A DNA stretch of 32,610 bases from CAZIAK01 sp964537035. Its GTDB lineage: Bacteria > Planctomycetota > B15-G4. Location: the NCBI GenBank assembly GCA_964537035.1, contig CAZIAK010000049.1, positions 1 through 32,610 on the forward strand. The letters run 5' to 3'. This document shows, in pieces, positions 1-8,150 of the stretch (the stretch's first letter is position 1; every line of letters begins with the position of its first letter). The position numbers and the translations under genes are program-made. The notes under the pieces are model-generated. The model was not told the DNA's origin. It saw nothing but the letters and a program-made list of their open reading frames with translations, and did no database searches.

Positions 1-33
1 CCCCCCTTGGCGAGACACAGGGACGACCGGAGC

Positions 34-50
34 ATCGCGGAGACCGCGAT
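34..50 (-). terminator. GC-rich hairpin after the peptide-transporter operon
   Basis: A perfect 7-bp inverted repeat (ATCGCGG / CCGCGAT) with a 3-base loop lies 13 bases past the stop codon of the last transporter gene. It can fold in the minus-strand transcript. There is no T-run after it, so it is not a textbook intrinsic terminator. It may stabilise the mRNA 3' end or assist Rho-type termination. The repeat is seen directly; the role is inferred. Confidence 0.4.
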
Positions 51-63
51 CTGTGGCGCTGAC

Positions 64-1044
64 CTAATCCTCGAGGTGGCAGGTGAAGGTGTGGCCACCG
101 CCTGCGTCCCGGAGCGGGGGCACCTCGGTCTTGCAGTGGTCCATGGCCACGGGGCAGCGGGTATGAAACGCGCAGCCCGGCGGAGGGTTCATGGGAGAGG
201 GCACGTCCCCCTGAAGCACCACCCGGTCGACCTTCGCCGTGGGATCGGCCCGGGGCACCGCCGAGAGCAGGGCCTTGGTGTAGGGGTGCCGGGGCTTGCG
301 GAAGACCTCTCGGGTGGGCGCCAGCTCGACGATGCGACCGAGGTACATGACCGCGACCCGGTGACTGATGTGCCTCACCACCGACAGGTCGTGGGCCACG
401 AACAGAAAGCTCAGGCCCATCTTGTCCCGGAGGTTCATGAGCAGGTTGATGACCTGAGCCTGGATCGACACGTCGAGGGCGCTCACCGCCTCGTCGCAGA
501 CGATGAACTTGGGGTTGAGGCTCAGCGCTCGAGCGATGCCGATGCGTTGCCGCTGCCCGCCGCTGAACTCATGGGGATAACGGTTCACGTAGTTCGGGTC
601 GAGGCCAGTCTGGGCCAGTAGCTCGCGCACCCGTAGTTCGAGGTCGCGGCGGGACGAGGCCAGCTTGTGGATGACCATGCCCTCCCCCACGATCTCGGAG
701 ACGGACATGCGCGGATTCAGGGAGGCGTAAGGGTCCTGGAAGATGATCTGCATGTGCCGTCGCAGGCGCCGCAGCGTGGCCCCAGAGGCATCGCTGACCG
801 ACTCACCGTCGAAGTCGACCACTCCTTCGGTGGGTTCGATCAAGCGCAAGATGCTACGCCCAGCCGTGGTCTTGCCGCAGCCAGACTCACCCACCAGACC
901 CAGGGTCTCACCCTCGGCCACATCGAAACTGACATCGTCGACGGCCTTCACCTGAGCCGCCACCCGAGCGAACAAGCCCTTGCGCACGGGGAAGTACTTC
1001 TTCAGACCACGAACACTCAGGAGGGGTTGGCTGGGGGAAGACAT
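64..1044 (-). CDS. oppF: Oligopeptide/dipeptide ABC transporter ATPase, OppF/DppF type
   Basis: This is one of the two ATP-hydrolysing subunits that power peptide import through the inner membrane. In its 326 residues I see Walker A GESGCGKT (about 52-59), a Q-loop in IIFQDPYASLNP (about 100-111), signature SGGQRQR (161-167), Walker B ending in CDE (183-185) and the H-loop histidine near 218. The C-terminal oligopeptide-family extension carries HPYTKALLSAVP and four cysteines (about 291, 297, 304, 322). This cysteine pattern is typical of Opp/Dpp ATPases and has been associated with an iron-sulphur cluster in a mycobacterial homologue. It is the last gene of the operon, and its ATG shares one base with the upstream OppD stop (TGATG), so translation is probably coupled. 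Length is normal for the family. Peptide, rather than nickel or another solute, is the family default and is not proven here. Confidence 0.96.
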   Translation of the reverse strand: MSSPSQPLLSVRGLKKYFPVRKGLFARVAAQVKAVDDVSFDVAEGETLGLVGESGCGKTTAGRSILRLIEPTEGVVDFDGESVSDASGATLRRLRRHMQIIFQDPYASLNPRMSVSEIVGEGMVIHKLASSRRDLELRVRELLAQTGLDPNYVNRYPHEFSGGQRQRIGIARALSLNPKFIVCDEAVSALDVSIQAQVINLLMNLRDKMGLSFLFVAHDLSVVRHISHRVAVMYLGRIVELAPTREVFRKPRHPYTKALLSAVPRADPTAKVDRVVLQGDVPSPMNPPPGCAFHTRCPVAMDHCKTEVPPLRDAGGGHTFTCHLED

Positions 1045-2132
1045 CAGACGGTCGACTCTCGCTCACCCACGTGTCCGCCAGCGGCCAGCTCGGCATCGGT
1101 CATGGGGTGATGGCAGGCCAGCAGGTGTCCCTCGCCCGTATCGATCAGCTCGGGTTCGTTGCTCTCACACTCAGCGCTGACCTTGAAGCAGCGGGTGCGA
1201 AACTTGCAGCCAGAGGGGAAGTGCAACGGGTTCGGCACCGTCCCCGGGATCTCGCGCAAGCGGTCATCGCCCTCGCCATGCATCTCGGGCAGGGACTGAA
1301 ACAGCCCGTAGGTGTAGGGGTGCCGTGGCACGCCGAAGAGGGTCTTGACGTCGGCGTACTCGACGACCTTGCTGGCGTACATCACCGCCACGTGGTCGCT
1401 CAGCTCGGCCACCACACCCAGGTCGTGCGTGATCAGCAAGATCGACATGCCCAGCTCTTTCTGCATCTCGCGCAGCAGGTCGAGGATCTGGGCCTGAATG
1501 GTCACGTCGAGGGCAGTGGTCGGTTCGTCAGCGATGAGCAGGGCCGGATCACAGGCCAGGGCCATGGCGATCATCACCCGCTGCTTCATGCCGCCGGACA
1601 TCTGGTGCGGGTACTCGTCGACCCGCACTTCTGGAGAGGGGATGCCCACCCGCTCAAGCATGGCGATGGCCGTGTCGTGGGCCTCAGGAGCGCCCATCTT
1701 GCGGTGCAACATCAAGGCTTCCATGATCTGGTCGCCCACGGTGTAGACCGGGTTGAGCGAGGTCATGGGCTCTTGAAAGATCATGGCGATGTCGTTGCCG
1801 CGCACCTTGCGCAGATCAGCCTCGGGCAGCTTGAGCAGGTCGAGCCCCTTGAAGAAGATCTCCCCGCCAGCGTAGCGGCCGGGCGGTGTGGGGATCAGCT
1901 GCAGAATGCTCATGGCGGTGACCGACTTGCCACAACCCGACTCACCCACCACACCCAGGGTCTCTCCCTTGTGGATGCGGTAGTTCACGCCATCGACGGC
2001 CTTCACCAGCCCCAGCTCCGTGTCGAACCAGGTGCGCAGGTCGCGGATCTCAAGCAGCACGTCGTCACCAGGGTCTTCGACCTCACCCGGTTCGCGCAGG
2101 TCGCCTGGGGCGGCTGGCTGATCGTCAGTCAT
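1044..2132 (-). CDS. oppD: Oligopeptide/dipeptide ABC transporter ATPase, OppD/DppD type
   Basis: This is the partner ATPase to OppF in a heterodimeric peptide importer. In its 362 residues I see Walker A GESGCGKS (63-70), a Q-loop in IFQEPMTSLNP (about 118-128), signature SGGMKQR (179-185), Walker B LLIADE (198-203) and the H-loop histidine (236). The C-terminal family extension has HPYTYGLFQSLP and four cysteines (309, 315, 322, 340) spaced as in OppF. Glutamate follows Walker B and the signature is intact, so this site should be active. The gene starts 7 bases after the OppC stop and ends in a TGATG overlap with oppF. About 25 acidic, proline-containing residues precede the ATPase core. 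The D versus F assignment rests on gene order and on the MKQR signature. Confidence 0.96.
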   Translation of the reverse strand: MTDDQPAAPGDLREPGEVEDPGDDVLLEIRDLRTWFDTELGLVKAVDGVNYRIHKGETLGVVGESGCGKSVTAMSILQLIPTPPGRYAGGEIFFKGLDLLKLPEADLRKVRGNDIAMIFQEPMTSLNPVYTVGDQIMEALMLHRKMGAPEAHDTAIAMLERVGIPSPEVRVDEYPHQMSGGMKQRVMIAMALACDPALLIADEPTTALDVTIQAQILDLLREMQKELGMSILLITHDLGVVAELSDHVAVMYASKVVEYADVKTLFGVPRHPYTYGLFQSLPEMHGEGDDRLREIPGTVPNPLHFPSGCKFRTRCFKVSAECESNEPELIDTGEGHLLACHHPMTDAELAAGGHVGERESTV

Positions 2133-2139
2133 CGAGCGC

Positions 2140-3948
2140 TCACCCTTCGTTCAGCCGCGGGTCGAGTGCGTCACGCACACCCTCGCCGACCATGTTGTAG
2201 AGAATGACGGTGATGAACACAGCGCAGCCCGGGAAGACCTGAATCCACCAGTACTCGGGGTTTCTGCTCTCGACCAGCAACGAGCCCCAGCTGGGGATGG
2301 GCAGCTGCACGCCGAAGCCCAGGAAGGACAGGGCCGACTCGGTCAGGATGCCACTGGCCACGGCGAAGGTCGCCGCCACCAACACCGGCCCCATGGCGTT
2401 GGGCAACACGTGTCGGAAGATCGTGCGTGCGCTGGATGCGCCCAGGGCCTCACTGGCCACGACGAAGTCTTGCTCGCGCAGGCGAATGAACTCGCCGCGA
2501 ACCAGGCGAGCCACGCCCGTCCAACGGAAGATGCCAATGGCCAGCATGATGTTCAGGATCGACGGGCCCATGAAACTGACCACGATCAAGATCAGGAAGA
2601 ACACCGGGAAGCACTGAAAGACCTCGATGATCCGGCTGATGATCAGGTCGACCCAGCCACCAAAGTAGCCTGCAATCGAACCCAGGATCGTGCCGATGGT
2701 CACCAGCAGCACGGTGGAGATCAGGCCCACCGACAAGCTGATGCGAGCTCCCCAGACCATGCGGGTCAAGATGTCCCGACCCAGGCTGTCCGTGCCCAGC
2801 AGATGTCGCTCGGGTGCGTTGCGCTGCGCCTCGCCAAAACGCACCAGCACAGGTGTGCCGTTCACGGGGATGCCGGTCTCGGGATCGACTCGTTCGGAGC
2901 CTGCCCCCTCTTCATAGAATCCTTCGTCGTCGATGCGCGAGGAATCTGCCCAGGTCGGCGGCCTGAACACCTCGGTCTGGTTGATCTCGGCCATGCCGAA
3001 CGAGAGGGGCGTGAAGGTGACGTCAACGGCCTCGGCCTTCGCCTCTGTCAGGGCCTCTTTCAGGCTGGTGGCCTGCAAGACCGACGCGGCGTCACCATGC
3101 ACGAGCTGCCAGCCCAGCACGGCGAGGACAGGCAGCAGCACCACGGCGGCGAACTTACGTCGACGCCAGGCCCGGATGCGCATCCTGTCACCGCCGAGCA
3201 CCACCTTGTTCATCAGGGTGTTCCAGACCGGCAGGCCCAGCACCAGCAGCCAGAAGACCATGAAGTAGATCTCATAGAAGCTGAGCGACTCGATCACCGG
3301 GTAGGAGCGGAAGGGCTGCAGCTCGACCGTCTTGCCAGCCTCGGCAGATTGCCCGTACTTGGCGGGTTTGAGGGTCGAGCGAACCTCTCCAGCCAGAGCG
3401 CTCAGGGTCTCGCTGTGAGCCACCACCGCCTCGGCATCAGCCGCCAACGCGGCAACCAGCAGATCACCTGCCGCAGCCGAGGTGCTGTCGAGCAGCCCAT
3501 GGTGCTCATCACCCAGCTGCTGGCGCATCTTGTGCAATCGCAGATCCAACGAGCCCCGGTCGACTTCCATCCATTCAGCAAAGGACTTGGGGGCCGAGGC
3601 CCACTTCTCGATCCAGTTCTCCTTGGCAGAGGCCTCGTAGGTGGCGCCCTTGGCCTCTTCGCCTTCGAACCACTCGTCGAAACCGACCTGACCTGCCGCC
3701 GCCTTCTTGGACAGATCAGCCGCCGCCAGCTTGATCAGTCGCTGGGCGCTGCGGTAACTGCCGTAGTCCGTTCCTTCAAACACCAGCGGCCGGTCATTGG
3801 CCACCAACGGCGCGAAGATGGCCATGGCGTAGAGGCCGACCAACAGCCCCGCCGAGATGATGACCGAGGGACGTTTCGAGAGCTGGCCCAGGACGATGTC
3901 CCAGTAGTCCTTGCTCTCGATGGCCCGTACGTCGCCGGGGTCACTCAT
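2140..3948 (-). CDS. oppC: Peptide ABC transporter permease, OppC type, with a large insertion
   Basis: This is an inner-membrane permease subunit. The family core is clear from about residue 382 on: HLLGTDSLGRD (382-392), GARISLSVGLI (400-410), the EAA loop EALGASSARTIFRHVLPN (500-517), ESALSFLGFG and the C-terminal RDALDPRLNEG. Family members are usually near 300 residues, while this one has 602. The first helix (about 28-48) is separated from the core by some 325 extra residues. These hold an alanine- and charge-rich segment (about 60-215) and two further predicted helices (about 226-244 and 265-283). They also hold a polar stretch before HLLGTD. The reading frame is unbroken and codon use does not change, so this is an insertion and not an assembly fusion. 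The start overlaps the OppB stop by 8 bases. Long OppC proteins may be lineage typical, but I cannot check that here. Confidence 0.93.
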   Translation of the reverse strand: MSDPGDVRAIESKDYWDIVLGQLSKRPSVIISAGLLVGLYAMAIFAPLVANDRPLVFEGTDYGSYRSAQRLIKLAAADLSKKAAAGQVGFDEWFEGEEAKGATYEASAKENWIEKWASAPKSFAEWMEVDRGSLDLRLHKMRQQLGDEHHGLLDSTSAAAGDLLVAALAADAEAVVAHSETLSALAGEVRSTLKPAKYGQSAEAGKTVELQPFRSYPVIESLSFYEIYFMVFWLLVLGLPVWNTLMNKVVLGGDRMRIRAWRRRKFAAVVLLPVLAVLGWQLVHGDAASVLQATSLKEALTEAKAEAVDVTFTPLSFGMAEINQTEVFRPPTWADSSRIDDEGFYEEGAGSERVDPETGIPVNGTPVLVRFGEAQRNAPERHLLGTDSLGRDILTRMVWGARISLSVGLISTVLLVTIGTILGSIAGYFGGWVDLIISRIIEVFQCFPVFFLILIVVSFMGPSILNIMLAIGIFRWTGVARLVRGEFIRLREQDFVVASEALGASSARTIFRHVLPNAMGPVLVAATFAVASGILTESALSFLGFGVQLPIPSWGSLLVESRNPEYWWIQVFPGCAVFITVILYNMVGEGVRDALDPRLNEG

Positions 3949-4948
3949 ACGCGATCCTAGGGTCGACGAGCGCGTAGAGCACGTCAGACATCAGAAACCC
4001 GCAGAGGGTCAGGAACGACGAGAACGTCACCGTGGCCATGATCACGTTGTAGTCCCGGACCAGCAGGCCCTGAAACGCGTACATGCCCATGCCCTGAATG
4101 CTGAAGATGGTCTCGACCAGCACCGAACCGCCGATCAGGATCGGCAGGATCTGGGCGAACACGGTGATCACAGGGATCAGCGAGTTGCGCACGGCGTGCT
4201 TCAAGATGATCTTCCGCCGGGGCAAGCCCTTGGCCATGGCCGTGCGGATGTAGTCCTGCTTGATCACCTCGAGCATGCCCACCCGCATCTGCCGGGACAG
4301 ATAGGCCACGCCTCCGTAGGTCAGGGTCGCCACGGGCAGCACCGAGTGCCAGAGCACGTCCCACATGTACTGCATGTTGGTGAAGGTGTCGGCGTCCTTG
4401 TCGTGCAGGCCGATGACCGGGAAGAGATCAACGCCCGAAGCGCCAAAGGCCAGCATGAGCATGAGCCCCGCCCAGAACGTGGGCAGGGAGTAGAGGAGAA
4501 ACAGGCCGAAGGTGATCACCTTGTCCATGGCCGAGCCGCGCTTGACCGCCGAGAAGATGCCCAGGGGGATGGCGATCAGATAGCTCAGCAGCGTCGCCAC
4601 CAGCGACAGCGGCACGGTGACCTTCAAGCGCTCTTTCAGCTCGTCGTAGACCTGTTGGCTGGGGTTGAAGAACTCGGTGCCAAAGTCGAGCACCACCACG
4701 TTCTTCAGCCAGGCCCAGTACTGCTCGGGCAGGGAGTCGTCGAGGTGGAAGCGCTCGCGAAACTTCTCGTAGGGGCTCTGCATGTCCCCGCTGCCAGCGA
4801 CCGCCCCGTCGCCACTCATCATGGCGCCAGCGGTCGCTACAGCTGCCGGATCACCCGGTGCGAGCTGGATCACCATCAACAGCAAGAACGTGATGCCCAG
4901 CATGGTGGGCACCATCCAGAGCACCCTGCGCACGATGTACGTCAGCAC
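3941..4948 (-). CDS. oppB: Peptide ABC transporter permease, OppB type
   Basis: This is the first permease of the importer, with 335 residues and an expected six helices. The N-terminus (MLTYIVRRVLWMVP, then LAPGDPA) is the standard OppB beginning. The middle has a periplasmic stretch with YEKFRERFHLDDSLPEQYWAW. The EAA loop AMAKGLPRRKIILKHAVRN contacts the ATPases, and the protein ends YALVDPRIAYE. The start is GTG. In the transcript AGGA sits 11 bases before it, a rather long spacing. A short glycine-, alanine- and methionine-rich segment (about 38-58) lies in the first periplasmic loop. The gene lies 83 bases after the binding-protein gene and overlaps oppC by 8 bases. I see nothing missing. 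Confidence 0.96.
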   Translation of the reverse strand: MLTYIVRRVLWMVPTMLGITFLLLMVIQLAPGDPAAVATAGAMMSGDGAVAGSGDMQSPYEKFRERFHLDDSLPEQYWAWLKNVVVLDFGTEFFNPSQQVYDELKERLKVTVPLSLVATLLSYLIAIPLGIFSAVKRGSAMDKVITFGLFLLYSLPTFWAGLMLMLAFGASGVDLFPVIGLHDKDADTFTNMQYMWDVLWHSVLPVATLTYGGVAYLSRQMRVGMLEVIKQDYIRTAMAKGLPRRKIILKHAVRNSLIPVITVFAQILPILIGGSVLVETIFSIQGMGMYAFQGLLVRDYNVIMATVTFSSFLTLCGFLMSDVLYALVDPRIAYE

Positions 4949-5010
4949 GGCAAAGGGAGTCCTGTCGAGGGGAACACGGGGCGTCGGACCGAGAGCTTAC
5001 GCGATCACCG

Positions 5011-5026
5011 GGGTCTTGGGTGACCC
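5011..5026 (-). promoter_or_regulatory. Hairpin between the binding-protein gene and oppB
   Basis: GGGTC and GACCC pair across a 6-base loop, starting a few bases after the stop of the binding-protein gene and before the oppB ribosome site. Stem-loops at this place in binding-protein-dependent operons often protect the 5' mRNA part, so that binding protein outnumbers permease. The 5-bp stem is short, so this is a modest candidate. Confidence 0.3.
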
Positions 5027-5031
5027 GAAAG

Positions 5032-7023
5032 TCAGCGCAGCTGGCCCAGGGGCCTGGTGCCTTCCGTTCCCTCCTTGAAGTACAGGTCGCGCATGCGGAA
5101 GCCGGGCTCGAACTTGTACAGCTTCATGCCGTGGATGCGCTTGTTCACCGCGATCTTGCGGGGCACGTTCCAGCCGAAGAGATAGGGCTGCAGCTCGTAG
5201 ATGCGCGTGTGCAGTCGCTTCCAGATGTCGCTGCGCTTGTCGGGGTCGAGTTCGATCTGGCCCGCCTCGATCAGCTCGTCGACCAGGGCATCGTCGAGCC
5301 CAGCGTGGTTGCTCGTGCGCTTGTCGAACACGGCGTTCATGCTGTGCCAGAGCTGCTCCGGATCGCTCTCTGGGGTGGGCAGGGTCCAGGCCAGATTGCA
5401 GGCGTCAAAATCGCGGTTGAGGATGTGCTCGAGGAACGTGGCCCACTCGTACTGGGTGATCTCCACCGAGATGCCCACCTTGCGGTAGCTGTCCTGGACC
5501 GCCTGCAAGAAGCGCTCGGAGGCCTTGTTGCCCGAAGGCATGAGCATCTCCAGAACGAAGTCTTCGCCGTCCTTGTCGATGATGCCGTTGCCATCACGGT
5601 CGTACCAACCGGCTTCTGCCAGCAGGTCTTCGGCCTCATCGAGGTCATACTCGTAGCCCACCACGTCCTGGTTGTAGCCCGGGCCAAAACGGAACTGCGT
5701 GCCCGTGGACCACAGGGCCAGACCCTCGTAGTTGGTGCGGATCCACTCTTGCACATCAAAGGCGTGTGCGAGAGCCTTGCGCACGTTCACGTCCGCCAGC
5801 TTCGGGCGGTACATGTTCCAGGAGGTGTAGCCCACGTTGCCCACGTAGGTGAGCACCTTGTAGGCCTTGTCCCTGAACAGCTCGGTGCGCGTCTGGGCGC
5901 CGACGAAGTCTTCGGTCTTGACCCGATAGAAGATGTCGAGTTCGTCGTTCAGCAGCGCCTGCCAGGCCGAGTCGTCCTGGTTGACATGGCGCCAGCGGAT
6001 CGTGTCGAGGTAGCCCGACTTGGCCGGGTCTTTCTCCCAGTAGCCGTCCCACTTGGTGGCCTCGAGGTACTGCCCCCGCTCCCACTTGGCGAACTGATAA
6101 GGCCCCAGCCCCACCCAGTCGATGTTGTGGGGATTGTCGTTGATGTAGGCGCCCTTCTCGTCGTCGGTAGCGCTCGCGTTGTAGTCGGCGTTGTCCGGGT
6201 CGTTCAGGTTGTAGAGGTGGCTGGGGAGCATGCACAGGTCGAGGCCGAACGAGCCCGTGCTGCCAAAGTACTGTTGGTTCCAGAAGTAGCGCACGGTGCG
6301 CTCATCGAGCACCTCGGCCCGGCTGATCTTGAGGTACTTGCTGCGCTTCTCGTCACAGTCGACCGCGTTGTTGTTGAACACCTCCCAGGAGAACAGCGCG
6401 TCGCCTGAGTCGAAGGGATGCCCGTCGTGCCAGGTGGTCTCACGCAGGTGAAAGGTGTACACCGAACCGAGCAGCACCGATTCGACCTGATCGCGAGGTA
6501 TCGTGGTGCGCTCCATCTCGTGGCTACTGCTCCCGGACTGCAGCACGTAGGCGTCGTCTGTCTCGCTGATGATCTTGCCGAAGACGATGTTGTCCCAGGC
6601 CTCGCCGCCGCCACCCTTGAGCACCAAGGTGTCTTCGATGTCGTAGCTGGTGGCCAGATCAGGCTCGTACTCCCAGGTGATCGGGCTGAACTGCAACAGC
6701 CCCGCGTGGATGTCGTAGTGCACCCAGCGAATGACCGAGCTGTTCTCGATCAGGAAGTTCAGGTTCGGCGGCTCGCTGGCGATGTGCATGATCGCCCGCC
6801 CGCCCAGGGCTGGCGTGACCTCGCCGTCGGGGTGGGCCACATCAACCGGGGGATCGTAGGGACCATCGAGGTCTTGTTGGGTCACTCCCGCGGTGGCCTG
6901 CTCAGGGGTCAGCTTGGCTCCCTTGTCACCATCGTTCGGGCCCGCGGCCACGAAGATCACGACGGCCAGCAACAGCCCGGTCCAGGGCATCAGGTGAGTC
7001 AAGCGGCAGCGGTCTGGGAGCAT
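5032..7023 (-). CDS. oppA: Extracytoplasmic peptide-binding protein (SBP family 5)
   Basis: This is the solute receptor that delivers peptides, or a similar solute, to the OppBC channel. It has 663 residues, somewhat longer than the usual 500-600. The family-5 signature is clear: YTFHLRETTWHDGHPFDSGD (about 189-208), followed by a region typical of the peptide/nickel family (KSGYLDTIRWRHV, VNVRKALAHAFD). An extra segment (about 130-187) lies before the signature. The C-lobe contains a calcium-loop-like DRDGNGIIDKDG, which many family-5 proteins carry. The N-terminus has a hydrophobic stretch (about 12-27) with no lipobox cysteine, so it is either cleaved after AAG or stays as an anchor. The first ATG is preferred because AGGA lies 7 bases upstream. 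A second Met at residue 12 would also leave a signal. It is the first gene of the five-gene operon. The substrate is not readable from sequence. Confidence 0.93.
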   Translation of the reverse strand: MLPDRCRLTHLMPWTGLLLAVVIFVAAGPNDGDKGAKLTPEQATAGVTQQDLDGPYDPPVDVAHPDGEVTPALGGRAIMHIASEPPNLNFLIENSSVIRWVHYDIHAGLLQFSPITWEYEPDLATSYDIEDTLVLKGGGGEAWDNIVFGKIISETDDAYVLQSGSSSHEMERTTIPRDQVESVLLGSVYTFHLRETTWHDGHPFDSGDALFSWEVFNNNAVDCDEKRSKYLKISRAEVLDERTVRYFWNQQYFGSTGSFGLDLCMLPSHLYNLNDPDNADYNASATDDEKGAYINDNPHNIDWVGLGPYQFAKWERGQYLEATKWDGYWEKDPAKSGYLDTIRWRHVNQDDSAWQALLNDELDIFYRVKTEDFVGAQTRTELFRDKAYKVLTYVGNVGYTSWNMYRPKLADVNVRKALAHAFDVQEWIRTNYEGLALWSTGTQFRFGPGYNQDVVGYEYDLDEAEDLLAEAGWYDRDGNGIIDKDGEDFVLEMLMPSGNKASERFLQAVQDSYRKVGISVEITQYEWATFLEHILNRDFDACNLAWTLPTPESDPEQLWHSMNAVFDKRTSNHAGLDDALVDELIEAGQIELDPDKRSDIWKRLHTRIYELQPYLFGWNVPRKIAVNKRIHGMKLYKFEPGFRMRDLYFKEGTEGTRPLGQLR

Positions 7024-7030
7024 GGGATCA

Positions 7031-7034
7031 TCCT
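7031..7034 (-). promoter_or_regulatory. Ribosome binding site that fixes the binding-protein start
   Basis: In the minus-strand transcript AGGA stands 7 bases before the ATG at 7023. This is one of the few well-spaced Shine-Dalgarno sites in the window. It supports the longer N-terminus over the internal Met at residue 12. Confidence 0.6.
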
Positions 7035-7161
7035 GATGAGGTCAGAGGAGCAGGGCACGTCGCGGTCGCCCTGGGCAGGGCAAACCGGGCATTCCTAGCC
7101 GAGGCCAGAGAAAGGGCAACGTATCGGTGGGAGGATCGGCTGTCAACGGCAGGCCATCATC

Positions 7162-7190
7162 CGCAAAGTATTGAAAATCAAGGGTTTGCG
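7162..7190. promoter_or_regulatory. 29-bp symmetric imperfect palindrome upstream of the opp operon
   Basis: The outer arms CGCAAA (7162-7167) and TTTGCG (7185-7190) enclose inner arms TTGA (7171-7174) and TCAA (7178-7181). Both 3-base spacers and the 3-base centre are placed symmetrically. The patch is clearly richer in A+T than its surroundings. It lies 10 bases after the stop of the membrane-protein gene and about 140 bases before the transporter operon start. A dimeric repressor or activator operator for the operon fits the symmetry. A 3' stem for the upstream gene pair is the alternative. Symmetry is seen; function is inferred. Confidence 0.45.
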
Positions 7191-7200
7191 ACGGCCGGAT

Positions 7201-7764
7201 TCAATCCTGGACTGACCCGGAGGGGGCAGCGGCCGCCACGCCCAACTCCGCTGGACGACGCAGGCCGCCGTGGGTGTCATCGCGGGGCGCCAGACACAGC
7301 GCGAGCAGCACCAGACCTTCGAGAATGCCCCGCCAGCGGGTGCGCACGATGGTCCAGGGCATGGCAGCGCGGAGCAGCCGGGTCGAGCCCAAGAACAACA
7401 AGGACGCCACGGGCTCGGCCAAGTAGAAGGTCATGGCCACGGATTGAGTGGCGACCCGCAGCGCCTGGGGCTCTGACATGCCTCGCTGCCCCCTGGGAGC
7501 CAGGAGCGTCGACGTCCCCAACATGCCACCGAAGAAGGCCAGGGTGCCGCCGAGCCATGTGGGCAGAAAGAAGGGTCGACCCAGAAAGTGGGTCTCCAGG
7601 GCCATCAAGCCCGTGACCCCCACCCATGACCCCAGCCCGCCACCCACCAACACCGACGTGCGCCGCCACGACAACTGGCTGGACGAGCCCTGCAGACCCC
7701 GCTGAATGGCAGGGACGGCCGTCAGCATCGCCAACACAGCCATCAGCTCATCGAGCAGCAGCAT
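7201..7764 (-). CDS. Small multi-pass membrane protein of unknown function
   Basis: I do not recognise this 187-residue protein. Four or five hydrophobic segments are visible: about 1-22, 36-57, 66-84, 104-125 and 147-160. Between the second and third lies THFLGRPFFLPTWLGG. A glycine-rich helix, LAFFGGMLGTSTLL, follows. The C-terminus is hydrophilic (DDTHGGLRRPAEL). The start codon shares a base with the RidA stop (TGATG), so the two should be translated together, and the upstream partner supports it as a real gene. Third-codon positions are GC-rich, as in neighbours. It could be a small transporter or a membrane anchor for an enzyme; I see no catalytic motif. Confidence 0.7.
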   Translation of the reverse strand: MLLLDELMAVLAMLTAVPAIQRGLQGSSSQLSWRRTSVLVGGGLGSWVGVTGLMALETHFLGRPFFLPTWLGGTLAFFGGMLGTSTLLAPRGQRGMSEPQALRVATQSVAMTFYLAEPVASLLFLGSTRLLRAAMPWTIVRTRWRGILEGLVLLALCLAPRDDTHGGLRRPAELGVAAAAPSGSVQD

Positions 7765-8150
7765 CAGCGGGTGGCTGCCGTGGCCTCGATTTCAACCAGG
7801 GCGCCCTTCGGCAGGCCGACCACAGCCACCGTGGCCCGAGCCGGCTTGACCGCCTCGAAGACCCCGGCGTAGACCTCGTTCATGGGACCGAAGTCGGCCA
7901 TGTCGGTGAGAAACACCGTGGTCTTGATCACCCTGTCGAGAGAGCTGCCCGCTGCTTCAAGAACGGCCGCCAGATTGGCCAGCACCTGACGGGTCTGCTC
8001 TGGGACACCGCCGCTCACCATCTCGCCCGTGTCGGCGATCATTCCGATCTGCCCGGACGTGTAGACCACCCCCGCGCTGACGATGGCCTGGCTATAGGGC
8101 CCGATGGCCCCTGGCGCCCTTGTGGTGGAGACGATCTCGACATGGGCCAT
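7764..8150 (-). CDS. ridA: RidA/YjgF family enamine/imine deaminase
   Basis: RidA hydrolyses reactive enamine/imine intermediates released by PLP enzymes (for example 2-aminoacrylate), protecting other enzymes in the cytoplasm. At 128 residues it is full length. Family marks are IGPYSQAIVSAGVVYTSGQIG (about 16-36), GGVPEQTRQVLANLAAVLEAAG and the C-terminal signature ARATVAVVGLPKGALVEIEA (about 104-123). The substrate-binding arginine (105) and the following glutamate (120) are present, so the active RidA subgroup is likely. The gene is the first of a coupled pair with the unknown membrane protein. coaD ends 69 bases upstream in the same direction, so the three could share a transcript. Confidence 0.94.
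   Translation of the reverse strand: MAHVEIVSTTRAPGAIGPYSQAIVSAGVVYTSGQIGMIADTGEMVSGGVPEQTRQVLANLAAVLEAAGSSLDRVIKTTVFLTDMADFGPMNEVYAGVFEAVKPARATVAVVGLPKGALVEIEATAATR

Noticed and set aside
2410..6408. Long open frames on the plus strand opposite the transporter genes
   Set aside because: They are rich in His, Gln, Arg and Gly and antisense to clearly conserved genes. This is typical of high-GC antisense shadows, with no motif of their own.
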